Positions 49,540 through 57,613 of a stretch of DNA of 64,000 nucleotides are shown here, piece by piece. The notes under the pieces are model-generated. The model was not told the origin of the DNA and made no database searches. It saw nothing but the letters and a program-made list of their open reading frames with translations. The stretch comes from Rossellomorea vietnamensis (GTDB lineage: Bacteria > Bacillota > Bacilli > Bacillales > Bacillaceae_B). Location of the stretch: positions 1 through 64,000 of the forward strand of contig NZ_LIXZ01000004.1 in the NCBI RefSeq assembly GCF_001305855.1. The letters are read 5' to 3'. The translations under genes and the position numbers were made by a program. Each line of letters starts with the position of its first letter. The stretch's first letter is position 1.

Positions 49540-50907
49540 TTATGCTACTTCCGTTTCTTCCTTCTCCCCAGTCCCTTTCGACTTAAAGCTGATGAAGAAC
49601 AGGATGGCTAGAATTACAATGATCGAAACAAATACCATCATATTGGATTCGATCAGTTTGACAAGGTTACCAAGCACGATGCCGACTAAACCGAAGTCTG
49701 CATCACCAAAGGTTGTGCCCTGGAATCCGAGTGAGCTTAACACCGGTAACAAGAGGGCCGGCAGGAAGCTGATCATGACCCCGTTCGCCATGGAACCGAT
49801 GACGGCACCGCGGCGTCCGCCGGTTGCATTTCCGAATACTCCGGCTGCTGCCCCGGTGAAGAAGTGAGGGACGAGTCCCGGAACGATGACCTTCAATCCG
49901 AGTAAAGGAAGGAAGAGCATGCTCACAAGTCCGGCGATGAAGCTGAATAGAAATCCGATGATGACGGCGTTCCCGGCGAAAGGGAAGATGGCCGGGCAAT
50001 CAAGTGCCGGTTTGGCATTCGGGACGACTTTGTCCGCGATCCCTTTGAAGGCAGGTACGATTTCACCAAGCAGCATGCGTACCCCTGCTAAAATGATGTA
50101 CACACCGACGGCGAAAGTGATCCCTTGCATAAAGGCGAATACCAGGAAGTTCTGCCCGCCGCTTAATTCTCCTTCGACGAAAGCTGGACCTGCTGCGCCT
50201 GCTACGACGAAGAATAGGATAACCATTGTCAGTGAAACGGAAACGGATGTGTCGCGAAGGAATCCGAGTGATTTCGGCACTTTGATTTCCTCGGTTGATT
50301 TGCTACCTTTTCCTACTGCTTTCCCGACCATTGCGGAAACAAGGTAACCGATCGATCCGAAGTGCCCGACGGCAAAGTCATCAGACCCGGTGACTTTCCT
50401 TGTGAATGGCTGAAGCATCGCAGGAGACAAAACCATCAGCGCTCCAAGGATGATCGAACCAAGAACGATCAGCGGTACTCCCGTAAATCCGCCGGTCGTC
50501 AGGATGACCGCGATCATGCAGGCCATGAACATGGTATGATGTCCGGTTAAGAAGATGTATTTAAAAGGACTGAATCGTGCAATAAGAATATTGACAACCA
50601 TACCGAACAGCATAATCATCGCTGTTTCTGTTCCAAAGCTTTCCTGTGCAAGAGCTACGATCGCTTCGTTGTTCGGGATCACGCCGTCGACTTCGAAGGC
50701 GTGATTGAACATGCTGCTGAATTGCCCAAGGGACTGGACGAGTACATTCGCACCCGCTCCGAGGATGACGAAGCCCATGACCGTTTTCAGTGTTCCGGAC
50801 ACGACATCCCCTGAATTCTTGCGCTGGATGAGGAGCCCGATTAAGGCGAATAGACCGACAAGGATCGCTGGTGTACCGAGTATATCCTTCATTATGATAT
50901 CTATCAT
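49540..50907 (-). CDS. PTS EIIC component, ascorbate (UlaA/SgaT) family
   Basis: The 455-residue protein has 11 or so membrane segments and matches the UlaA family: GTPAILVGLFALIGLLIQRK, GADVLVQ-like GAGANVLVQSLG, FTGHHTMFMAC, and PHFFTGAAAGVFGNATGGRRGAV. It moves and helps phosphorylate ascorbate or a related sugar acid with EIIB (next gene upstream) and an EIIA carried by the regulator. Last gene of a three-gene minus-strand operon. No ula catabolic enzymes are present, so the substrate is uncertain. Confidence 0.9.
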   Translation of the reverse strand: MIDIIMKDILGTPAILVGLFALIGLLIQRKNSGDVVSGTLKTVMGFVILGAGANVLVQSLGQFSSMFNHAFEVDGVIPNNEAIVALAQESFGTETAMIMLFGMVVNILIARFSPFKYIFLTGHHTMFMACMIAVILTTGGFTGVPLIVLGSIILGALMVLSPAMLQPFTRKVTGSDDFAVGHFGSIGYLVSAMVGKAVGKGSKSTEEIKVPKSLGFLRDTSVSVSLTMVILFFVVAGAAGPAFVEGELSGGQNFLVFAFMQGITFAVGVYIILAGVRMLLGEIVPAFKGIADKVVPNAKPALDCPAIFPFAGNAVIIGFLFSFIAGLVSMLFLPLLGLKVIVPGLVPHFFTGAAAGVFGNATGGRRGAVIGSMANGVMISFLPALLLPVLSSLGFQGTTFGDADFGLVGIVLGNLVKLIESNMMVFVSIIVILAILFFISFKSKGTGEKEETEVA

Positions 50908-50937
50908 TTATATCGCTCCTTCTTTTTTAAAAATGGT

Positions 50938-51204
50938 CTAGATATTTTGTTCCAATGCAGCACGCAGTTCGTTCTTATCCATCAGGTTTCTTAACTTCAC
51001 AACATTCTTACGGCCGTCTTCCAGACTTTCGACGATATCTTCAGAGCCCAGGAAAAGGTCCGCTTGTTCTGTCTTGGCTGTTGTCAGATCTGTGTGAGAA
51101 ACCTCTGCTTCTTTCCCCATATCCTTCAGTGCCGCTTTTACGTTCATCTCTACGATCATGCTGCTTCCTAATCCGTTTCCACATACCACTAATACTTTTT
51201 TCAT
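50938..51204 (-). CDS. PTS EIIB component, ascorbate (UlaB/SgaB) family
   Basis: With the ATG at 51204, eight bases after GAGGAGG, the protein has 88 residues (an ATG six bases earlier is too close to the site). It has the lactate/ascorbate EIIB P-loop VVCGNGLGSS with the phosphorylated Cys, and the usual SEDIVESL helix. Carries phosphate from EIIA to the substrate in EIIC. Confidence 0.9.
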   Translation of the reverse strand: MKKVLVVCGNGLGSSMIVEMNVKAALKDMGKEAEVSHTDLTTAKTEQADLFLGSEDIVESLEDGRKNVVKLRNLMDKNELRAALEQNI

Positions 51205-51223
51205 TTTCATTTCCTCCTCAAAT

Positions 51224-53323
51224 TTATACTTCTACTGTTTGGTTGATTAATTCAATGACGGTTTCTTGATCCTTTGCTGCGATCAACTTTTCTACATTGC
51301 CTTCATTTGATAATAATTCGGTAAGCTGTGCGAGTGCTTTCAAGTGCGTTTGATTATCGATCGCCGCGAGCACGATGATGAGCTGGGCGCGATGCTTTTC
51401 TTTTTCGGAAAAATAAACCGGTTCTTTGAGTCCCAGGAAGCTCATCCCCAGCTGTTCGACGCCAGTCTCCGGTCGTGCGTGGGGGATGGCGATATTCGGG
51501 GCGATGACGATGTAAGGACCGAGTTCCTTCACGTTCGTGATCATCGCTTCCACATAGTCCGGTCGAATCAATTGCTGGTCGACGAGGGGCTCACTCGCCA
51601 CCTTGATGGCTTCCTCCCAGCTCGTGACACGATCTTTCAGCTGTATTGTCTGTTTTGTCAGTAATTCATTAAGCATAGGCTTTCTGAGCTCCTTTAACGT
51701 GGGAGTAGTTTGTTCTAAAAGCTGGACCAGTTCTTTTTTCAAAACGTCTTCTTCATGGACAGTTGCGTGGCGCTTGATCACATCCATCAGAAGATCAGTC
51801 CGGTTCTTTTCAGTCGGCTTCGAATCGAAAAGCTCATTCATCCGCTGCATGACCCGTTCCTTTTCTGAATTCGTCAGTATGGCGGGCACATGGATGACGG
51901 GAATGTCTTTTTCTTTTATATAATTCGTGGAAAAGATAATATCCGCTTCGTACTCGTTTGTTCGATACTCCCGCATGGAAAGAGTGGTGATGACATTGAG
52001 CCCGGCAATCAGATTCTCGAGCTGTGTCCTGAGCATGTTCGAAGTCCCGATCCCGTTTTCACATACGATGAGGGCTTTGAACTTCGTCTCGACCTTCTTC
52101 TGCTCTTTCGTCAACCACCCACCGAAATGCAGGGTGATATAGGCTGCTTCTTCATCGGGTACCGATTTTCCGACGTACAGTTCCAGGTGCTTCATGACCC
52201 GCTTCGTCAGATGAAAGATATCCGGATACGTCGTTTGAATGCTGTCAGACAGGTCATTCGCAATCGAGATCCCGTACTTGAGCCGGTAATACGTAGGTTT
52301 AATATGGGAAATCAGGTTTTCCTCCAGACCCTGTTTGTCATCGAATACGATGCAGGAGTAAGCCTGAAAATCATGGATCATCCGTTGAACGACTTCCTTA
52401 AGCCCTGACATTTCCTGTTCCGTATAGCGGGTGAAATCATCCTGCTGAACTTTCGATCCGAGCAGGTTCATCGTAATGAAGCAAACCTCATCATCCGGGA
52501 ACGTGACGTCAAGCTTATTGGTGATATGAAGGGCTGCCCTGTAGGCTTCTGTCTGCTTCAAGACTTCTTTTTCCGCGTCAGGCACTGAAATGTACCTGTG
52601 CAGTTCAATCCGCTTCATGATCATCAAGATCTGAAGGGACAGAATCTCGACCATTTCATCTGTCAGCGTCAATCCCAATTCCTTTTCCGCTTCATAAAGA
52701 ATTTCCCTCACCAGACGTCTTTGCTCGGTTTCCTGGGACCACGTATCGGCTTCAGGCTGAATCATCTTGTGAACCTCATTCCGGACATTCTGCCAATCGT
52801 GGTGCGAGAAGATCGTGGCGAGGATCGTGGAAAGCATCGTTCGCTTTGCCTCCTCGGGGCCTTTCAACCTGTAGCCAGATCCTTTTTTATAGTACAAGTG
52901 CAAACCTGCTTCGTGAAATTCCTGCTTGATATCTTTAATCACCTTCGCGATCGTCCCCCGGCTCATGCTCGTCAAATCCATGAACCGCTGCATCGAGGCA
53001 TCTTGTTCTTCCAACAGGATGGATGCTTTAATGAGGACTTCGCGCTCTTCTTTCGATAACTGATACTGCCAATCTTCGAAACTCTGATCCTTGGAAACCA
53101 TCAACTTCGATTTCGAATCAGGGGGCAAAAACAACCCCTTCCCATGCTGACTTTCAATCGGTTCCAACCCTTCCGTCCTCAGCCAGCTGTTGATCTGATC
53201 AAGATCGTAATAAATCGTCCGTTGGGACAAGTTCATCCTGGCAACAAGTTCCTTCGTCGGGACCGGGTCGGGCGAATGTTGAATGATGGATAATAAGTGT
53301 GCACGTCTTTTATCCAATACCAT
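51224..53323 (-). CDS. BglG/MtlR-type PTS regulator with C-terminal EIIA domain
   Basis: The 699-residue activator has two N-terminal helix-turn-helix domains (RRAHLLSIIQHSPDPVPTKELVARMNLSQRTIYYDLDQIN; SMSRGTIAKVIKDIKQEF), two PRD domains (about 175-390, with conserved His in HRYISV, HPTYYRLKYG-like HIKPTYYRL and LHFGGW), an EIIB-like Bgl domain (ALIVCENGIGTSNMLRTQL) and an EIIA domain (about 555-699) with the phospho-His in IAIPHARPE. Phosphorylation of these sites tunes activity to PTS flux. It probably activates this operon and also provides the EIIA needed by the EIIBC pair, since no separate EIIA gene is present. Confidence 0.92.
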   Translation of the reverse strand: MVLDKRRAHLLSIIQHSPDPVPTKELVARMNLSQRTIYYDLDQINSWLRTEGLEPIESQHGKGLFLPPDSKSKLMVSKDQSFEDWQYQLSKEEREVLIKASILLEEQDASMQRFMDLTSMSRGTIAKVIKDIKQEFHEAGLHLYYKKGSGYRLKGPEEAKRTMLSTILATIFSHHDWQNVRNEVHKMIQPEADTWSQETEQRRLVREILYEAEKELGLTLTDEMVEILSLQILMIMKRIELHRYISVPDAEKEVLKQTEAYRAALHITNKLDVTFPDDEVCFITMNLLGSKVQQDDFTRYTEQEMSGLKEVVQRMIHDFQAYSCIVFDDKQGLEENLISHIKPTYYRLKYGISIANDLSDSIQTTYPDIFHLTKRVMKHLELYVGKSVPDEEAAYITLHFGGWLTKEQKKVETKFKALIVCENGIGTSNMLRTQLENLIAGLNVITTLSMREYRTNEYEADIIFSTNYIKEKDIPVIHVPAILTNSEKERVMQRMNELFDSKPTEKNRTDLLMDVIKRHATVHEEDVLKKELVQLLEQTTPTLKELRKPMLNELLTKQTIQLKDRVTSWEEAIKVASEPLVDQQLIRPDYVEAMITNVKELGPYIVIAPNIAIPHARPETGVEQLGMSFLGLKEPVYFSEKEKHRAQLIIVLAAIDNQTHLKALAQLTELLSNEGNVEKLIAAKDQETVIELINQTVEV

Positions 53324-53504
53324 GAGGATCCTCCTCTAATTAATTTTGCATATTTATATTCTTGTTTATTAGATGATCATCTTATGAGTCTAGTATAGGG
53401 GCATTTAATCAATAATGAAAGGGGTTTCACTGTGTAGAGTTTGTATGGGGTGTTTTTGCAAAAATGAACAGTTGGGTCAACGGGGCATCCTTATGGGGAT
53501 TTTA

Positions 53505-53538
53505 GATTGTCAAAGGGAGGGAGGTTTGAAATAATTGG
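53505..53538 (+). promoter_or_regulatory. GATTG-N15-TTTGAAATAATTGG motif, copy 3
   Basis: GATTG at 53505-53509 and TTTGAAATAATTGG at 53525-53538, 29 bp before the ATG of the first HIT gene. Confidence 0.75.
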
Positions 53539-53567
53539 AAGAGAAAATGTATCCGGGAGGTAAAACC

Positions 53568-53897
53568 ATGACGAATGATTTTTATTGCGACGAGGTATTA
53601 AGTGGAAAAACAGAAGTGAATAAGGTACTTGAAACAGACAATGTCCTCGCCTACCATCACACGAGGCCCTTTTATCCTGTCCATATCGTAGCGATTCCTA
53701 AAAAACATATTTCTTCACTCCTTACACTTGAAGAAGAAGATGACGCATTATTGATTGAACTATTAGGCGTCATTAAAAAGGTAGCACGAATGGTTACAAG
53801 TGAGCATGGGGCGTGTAAAGTCGTCACAAATATGGGAGACTACCAGGATTCCAAGCATCTGCACTGGCATATTGTCTCGGGTAAGGCGTTGCGATAA
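53568..53897 (+). CDS. HIT-family protein (Hint-like)
   Basis: The ATG at 53568 has GGGAGG seven bases upstream; a longer TTG start at 53535 lies in the conserved upstream motif. The 109-residue protein has the HIT fold: FYPVHIVAIPKKHISSLLTL and the catalytic triad motif HLHWHIV (HxHxH). Members hydrolyse nucleoside phosphoramidates or bind nucleotides. A second HIT gene follows after 28 bp. Confidence 0.88.
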   Translation: MTNDFYCDEVLSGKTEVNKVLETDNVLAYHHTRPFYPVHIVAIPKKHISSLLTLEEEDDALLIELLGVIKKVARMVTSEHGACKVVTNMGDYQDSKHLHWHIVSGKALR

Positions 53898-53925
53898 TTA
53901 CCGATAGTAAGAAAGGAGAATACTC

Positions 53926-54342
53926 ATGACGGATCAAAAAACCTGTCCATTCTGCCATCCTGCAAAGGACAAAGACCAAAACATCATATTTGAAAACGAA
54001 TCCTGCTATTTCCTGCAGCATAACAAGCACCAGGACGTACTGGAAGGATCCGGTGTGATTGTACCGAAAAGTCATCACGCAAATGCATTCGAGTTGACGG
54101 AGAAAGAGTGGAACGATACATACGAACTGTTGCAAAAGGCAAAGGCATGCATAGATGAAATGTATTCACCAGACGGCTATACCCTTGGATGGAATGTCGG
54201 AGAGGTGTCCAATCAGTTCATTTTCCATGCCCACCTGCACGTCATTCCCAGATACAATGATGAACCGCTGGCTGGAAAAGGAGTTCGTTACTGGTTAAAG
54301 CAACCTGAAAACAAAAGGAAGAAAGAGACGTCAAATTCCTAA
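53926..54342 (+). CDS. HIT-family protein with CxxC zinc site
   Basis: The 138-residue HIT protein has a zinc-binding start (TCPFCHPAKDK), the core SGVIVPKSHHANAFELTEKEW, and the motif FHAHLHVIPRY (HxHxH). AAAGGAG precedes the ATG. Only the fold and motif are shared with the neighbour, so the pair is a tandem of distant paralogues, not a recent duplication. Confidence 0.9.
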   Translation: MTDQKTCPFCHPAKDKDQNIIFENESCYFLQHNKHQDVLEGSGVIVPKSHHANAFELTEKEWNDTYELLQKAKACIDEMYSPDGYTLGWNVGEVSNQFIFHAHLHVIPRYNDEPLAGKGVRYWLKQPENKRKKETSNS

Positions 54343-54409
54343 TAGGAAGAAATTTGAAACTTTCTGTATTCTTATCCCGTAGATATTGATATAGATAGGA
54401 GTGATCAGA

Positions 54410-54670
54410 ATGGAAGTAAAGGTATCAAGGAACAATGAGAACCTGCGAATCAAATGGCAGTTAAGTCAAATAGATATCCCTCTTTCAGAAATCAAAGATG
54501 TAACGATGGATGATACATGTGGTGGTGAAGATCATAAGGCCATCCGAATCGGATTTCCTTATGGGCACACAGACAGAATCGTCATCAAGACCCGTTCTGA
54601 AGCGTATATTCTTTTTACAAGCAATGGTGGATTGAAAGACAAGATCCTCTCATTCATGGAAGCGAGTTAG
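54410..54670 (+). CDS. SunI/YnzG-like PH-domain protein
   Basis: The 86-residue protein starts at ATG 54410 (GGAGTGATC upstream). Its pattern IKWQLSQIDIPLSEIKDVTMDD ... EDHKAIRIGFPYGHTDRIVIKT ... YILFTSNGG resembles the SunI/YnzG family, whose SunI member gives immunity to the glycopeptide sublancin. Unlike SunI, no N-terminal membrane segment is seen. Next genes in the run are tiny membrane proteins that could anchor it. Confidence 0.7.
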   Translation: MEVKVSRNNENLRIKWQLSQIDIPLSEIKDVTMDDTCGGEDHKAIRIGFPYGHTDRIVIKTRSEAYILFTSNGGLKDKILSFMEAS

Positions 54671-54835
54671 ATGGGTTTCTGGATGTGGCTCGCCATTTCC
54701 TTACCCTTGGTCGGCGGTATCGCTGCTGCTCACTCCGGTAAGAAAAAAACGGAAAGAAAACATGTGGTTGCCCTACTTGGGTTTATCGTGGCCGTGATTC
54801 TCTTTTTCTTTTGGTGGTTTAACAGAGTGGCTTAA
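54671..54835 (+). CDS. 54-residue two-span membrane protein
   Basis: Begins directly after the stop of the SunI-like gene (no gap). MGFWMWLAISLPLVGGIAAA forms the first span, a basic loop SGKKKTERKH follows, then LLGFIVAVILFFFWWF. Its placement suggests translational coupling. Not recognised. Confidence 0.6.
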   Translation: MGFWMWLAISLPLVGGIAAAHSGKKKTERKHVVALLGFIVAVILFFFWWFNRVA

Positions 54836-54849
54836 TAGGGGGTGTAAAC

Positions 54850-55128
54850 ATGTTAATGTTAGAGGGGTGGCTGCCAATCATCGTGCTTTTTTTCATTTCA
54901 GCTTGCATTATTGTGGTGTTGGCCAGGTATACCCGTAATCACATCGTATTCAGTTTGTCTGCACTATTGGGCTGTGTCTGTCTCGGAACCATTCTATTCA
55001 GTATATTCAAAGTCGGCGGCTGGGACGGGATGGCAATCGGTTTCTATGCCATTGCTGCGTTTCTTGGTCTATCGATCGGAACCGCGATCAGCCCGTTCAT
55101 TAAAAAAAGACAAGGGTGGGGTAGATGA
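54850..55128 (+). CDS. YesK-like small membrane protein
   Basis: Ninety-two residues with three membrane segments (7-25, 32-50, 62-82) and the motif KVGGWDGMAIGF shared with the protein at 45075. A GGGGGTG lies upstream of the ATG. Its stop overlaps a 25-codon frame (ATGA at 55125-55128). Function unknown. Confidence 0.65.
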   Translation: MLMLEGWLPIIVLFFISACIIVVLARYTRNHIVFSLSALLGCVCLGTILFSIFKVGGWDGMAIGFYAIAAFLGLSIGTAISPFIKKRQGWGR

Positions 55129-55202
55129 TTGCACTATTGACGGTGATTGGTGATGTTATCGCGGCCGTTGCTGCATCGTTTCTGAGAGACAGGAAGAAAT
55201 GA
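55125..55202 (+). CDS. 25-residue membrane peptide, Fst/Ldr-like in form
   Basis: MIALLTVIGDVIAAVAASFL plus RDRKK: one hydrophobic helix and a short basic tail. It overlaps the preceding stop by four bases and is followed by a terminator. Fst- and Ldr-type toxin peptides have the same shape (hydrophobic helix then a charged tail), but so do many leader-like or spurious frames. Low certainty that it is a gene. Confidence 0.4.
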   Translation: MIALLTVIGDVIAAVAASFLRDRKK

Positions 55203-55297
55203 GTCCGAATTGACCAAAGGAAATCCCGATTACGAGAGTTATCATTCCGAGTCCTATAATATAAGCCGTTTGAAGAAAAATCTCGACCACGTCCAAA

Positions 55298-55336
55298 CGA
55301 TCCCGCTTCTCTACAAGGAAGCGGGATTTTTATATG
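55298..55336 (+). terminator. Terminator of the SunI/YesK-like run
   Basis: ATCCCGCTTC pairs with GAAGCGGGAT around TCTACAAG, followed by TTTTAT. Confidence 0.88.
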
Positions 55337-55655
55337 AATTTACCAAAGTTAAACCTAATTTTCCATAAAATAACGTTTATTAACTAGGTAAATATATATA
55401 GTTTTCTTTCGTTTTTCAGTAAAATAGAAGATGCGGGTTCAATATACCTGCGTGTGAATAATGGAAGCGCCTTCTTCCGGCGGTATTGAAGCAAAAGGAA
55501 TTTTAGGGACGCTTCAAAAGATCCTTCGGAATCCGATATAGATAAGAAAGCATCCCTTGGCATCTTCCGCGGCAAAAAACGTCTGGAGAAGCATAACGTG
55601 ATCACCTCACAAGGGATTCAACAGCTGTATGATCATCGCAAAAGGGGAGAGGTTA
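55337..55655. other. Gap with an interrupted reading frame
   Basis: A frame from GTG 55454 reads VNNGSAFFRRY, TGA, then SKRNFRDASKDPSESDIDKK, ASLGIFRGKKRLEKHNVITS and on into the kinase start region. The piece after the TGA looks protein-like but I do not recognise it. It may be the remains of a small gene ahead of the kinase. The first 100 bp are AT-rich and hold no clear signal. Confidence 0.4.
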
Positions 55656-57386
55656 ATGGAGTTTGTTCTGTTAGTCGCCATTTCATTCATTCCTGTCATC
55701 ATTTCAGGATCACTATTATTCTATTCAAAATCCACCTTAAGCAAAGCGTTATCCTTATTTTTATTCCTATTATGTTTATGGCAGATTGATATTGCTTTTT
55801 TATATGCCAATGACTATTTTTCTCCAGAATTGATCGATCATGCGTTCAGGATTTTCCGGATCGGACCGATTCTGATCATGCCGGTCATGTATTATTTCGC
55901 GTACTATCTTGTTGAAAGACATGATGAACTTAGAAAATATCATGTGTTCTTTAATAAAGGTGCTCTCATGTTCCTCGGTGGATTCAGTCTCATTGTATAT
56001 GGGATTAATTTCACCACGATCGGAGTCACCTCGTATACAGTCGTCCCTGAAACAACGTTTGCCCCTTCTCATTTCATTCCCGTGTACGGGATGCTTAATT
56101 CTACTTTTATCATCAATGTAATATTAGTGTTTGTTCATACGTTTTTCCTTCTTGGACTTACATTAAAGCTGCATGACGCCTTTTTCCGTCTTTTTTATTC
56201 AAAGCTTGTGTTTGGTTCATTCTTCGTGTTCTTAAATGGGGTCATCAGCGGTTTTGGTGTGCTGCCTTTATATTTCTCAAGCTTCAATTCCATCCTTGTC
56301 GCCATTCTCCTGTTTCTCGGCTTCTTCCAAATGCAATCGGAACTGCTGAATGTGGCGAATGACAATCTTGTGAAACAAAGCAATCTGCTGGAAGAGATCA
56401 TGAATATCAATCCGAACTACTTGGTTGTGTTGGATAAAGAGAATCGGATCGTGAAGATCAATCATTCGATCTGCGCTCTATTGTTGATCTCCGGTGAACA
56501 GATGATGGGCATGAAATTTTCCACTTTCCTCAAGACATATCAGCTGAAAATCACTCGAGGTGAATTGCAGAAACTGACTCGCATCAACGGGGAAGTCCAT
56601 TATATCCAATGGGGCACCACGACTTTGCGTTATCATGACCAAGAACTGTACACCCTGTTTTATGGAATCGACTTTACCAATCAGAAGCAGAATGAACAGC
56701 TTCTCCTCTCCACGGAAAAAAGCAAGGTCATCGGGGAGCTTGCTGCAAGCATTGCCCATGAAATCCGGAATCCCATGACGACGGTGAGGGGCTTCATTCA
56801 ACTCATGAAAGAAAAGAATGTGGACAGTCAGTATGAAGGAATCATGCTCCAAGAAATCGATCGGGTAAATGAAGTGTTGAAGGAGCTATTGCTGCTCGCA
56901 AAGCCCGAAGCGAATGACGATGCCGACCTCCGTGAAGAAGACATGCAGCTCAATATCCACCATGAAGTCAACCATGTCAGCATCCTGTTCGACGCCGTTG
57001 CGGCAGAGCAGAATAAAAGGATCTACATGTCGAGTTCGCTCCCGTCTGACACCCTGGTTGCCTTTCATGAATCTCACTTTAAACAGGTGCTCCTCAATAC
57101 GATCAAGAACAGTCTTGAGGCCGTCGAGGAAAAGGGCAAGATTAAAATCAAGCTCGATCAGTCAAATGATTGCATCCGGGTCCGGATCATCGACAACGGC
57201 AAAGGCATTTCCAAGAAGCGCCTCGCCAGGATCGGGGAACCCTACTTCACCAATAAAGACAAAGGAACCGGCATCGGCCTCACCATCTGCTTCAAGCTCA
57301 TGAATGACTACAACGGAGTAATGTCCGTGAAAAGTAAAGTAGGCTGGGGAACGACAGTGACCCTCCTCTTGCCTAAGAAAAATTGA
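55656..57386 (+). CDS. Membrane sensor histidine kinase with PAS domain (sporulation-kinase type)
   Basis: From ATG 55656 (GGGGAGAGG upstream; an earlier ATG at 55629 has none) the kinase has 576 residues: seven membrane segments (about 3-215, a 7TM-type sensor), a PAS domain (about 230-350, LLEEIMNINPNYLVVLDKENRIVKIN), HisKA with His368 in SIAHEIRNPMTTVRGF, and HATPase with NTIKNSLEAV, DNGKGIS and GTGIGLTICF. The H box is nearly identical to that of the kinase at 998. No regulator gene is adjacent, so Spo0F is the probable partner, by family. Confidence 0.88.
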   Translation: MEFVLLVAISFIPVIISGSLLFYSKSTLSKALSLFLFLLCLWQIDIAFLYANDYFSPELIDHAFRIFRIGPILIMPVMYYFAYYLVERHDELRKYHVFFNKGALMFLGGFSLIVYGINFTTIGVTSYTVVPETTFAPSHFIPVYGMLNSTFIINVILVFVHTFFLLGLTLKLHDAFFRLFYSKLVFGSFFVFLNGVISGFGVLPLYFSSFNSILVAILLFLGFFQMQSELLNVANDNLVKQSNLLEEIMNINPNYLVVLDKENRIVKINHSICALLLISGEQMMGMKFSTFLKTYQLKITRGELQKLTRINGEVHYIQWGTTTLRYHDQELYTLFYGIDFTNQKQNEQLLLSTEKSKVIGELAASIAHEIRNPMTTVRGFIQLMKEKNVDSQYEGIMLQEIDRVNEVLKELLLLAKPEANDDADLREEDMQLNIHHEVNHVSILFDAVAAEQNKRIYMSSSLPSDTLVAFHESHFKQVLLNTIKNSLEAVEEKGKIKIKLDQSNDCIRVRIIDNGKGISKKRLARIGEPYFTNKDKGTGIGLTICFKLMNDYNGVMSVKSKVGWGTTVTLLLPKKN

Positions 57387-57416
57387 CCCTCTTGTGAAAA
57401 CGAGAGGTTTTTTTCG
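57387..57416 (+). terminator. Terminator of the PAS kinase gene
   Basis: CCTCT and AGAGG pair around TGTGAAAACG, followed by seven Ts. Confidence 0.7.
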
Positions 57417-57431
57417 TTGAAATGAGTAGGG

Positions 57432-57465
57432 GATTGAGAAATGGTCTGAGTTTTGAAATAATTGG
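57432..57465 (+). promoter_or_regulatory. GATTG-N15-TTTGAAATAATTGG motif, copy 4
   Basis: GATTG at 57432-57436 and TTTGAAATAATTGG at 57452-57465, 49 bp before the ATG of an APH-like fragment. Confidence 0.75.
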
Positions 57466-57514
57466 TATTATAGGATCAACCTGGTTTTGTGGAAATAAGA
57501 AAGGGGTGGTCCTC

Positions 57515-57613
57515 ATGTCACACGAAGAAAAACTAACCGGCGGGAATGTCTCGACCGTATATCGTTCCGGAAATACTGTCCGTCGGGAATTAAAGCCTGA
57601 GAGCGCCATCCAA
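57515..57613 (+). pseudogene. 5' fragment of an APH-family kinase gene
   Basis: AAAGGGGTGG and ATG open a frame starting MSHEEKLTGGNVSTVYRSGN, then TVRRELKPESA. The N-terminal GGNVSTVYRSGNTVRR is the phosphate-binding start of APH-family kinases. After about 32 codons the sequence joins, without a stop, the inverted segment at 57614. The rest of the kinase is missing, so a deletion fused it to the next gene. Confidence 0.65.

Noticed and set aside
55454-55789. Reading frame overlapping the start of the PAS kinase
   Set aside because: Interrupted by TGA after 11 codons and out of frame with the kinase; listed as gap content, not as a gene.
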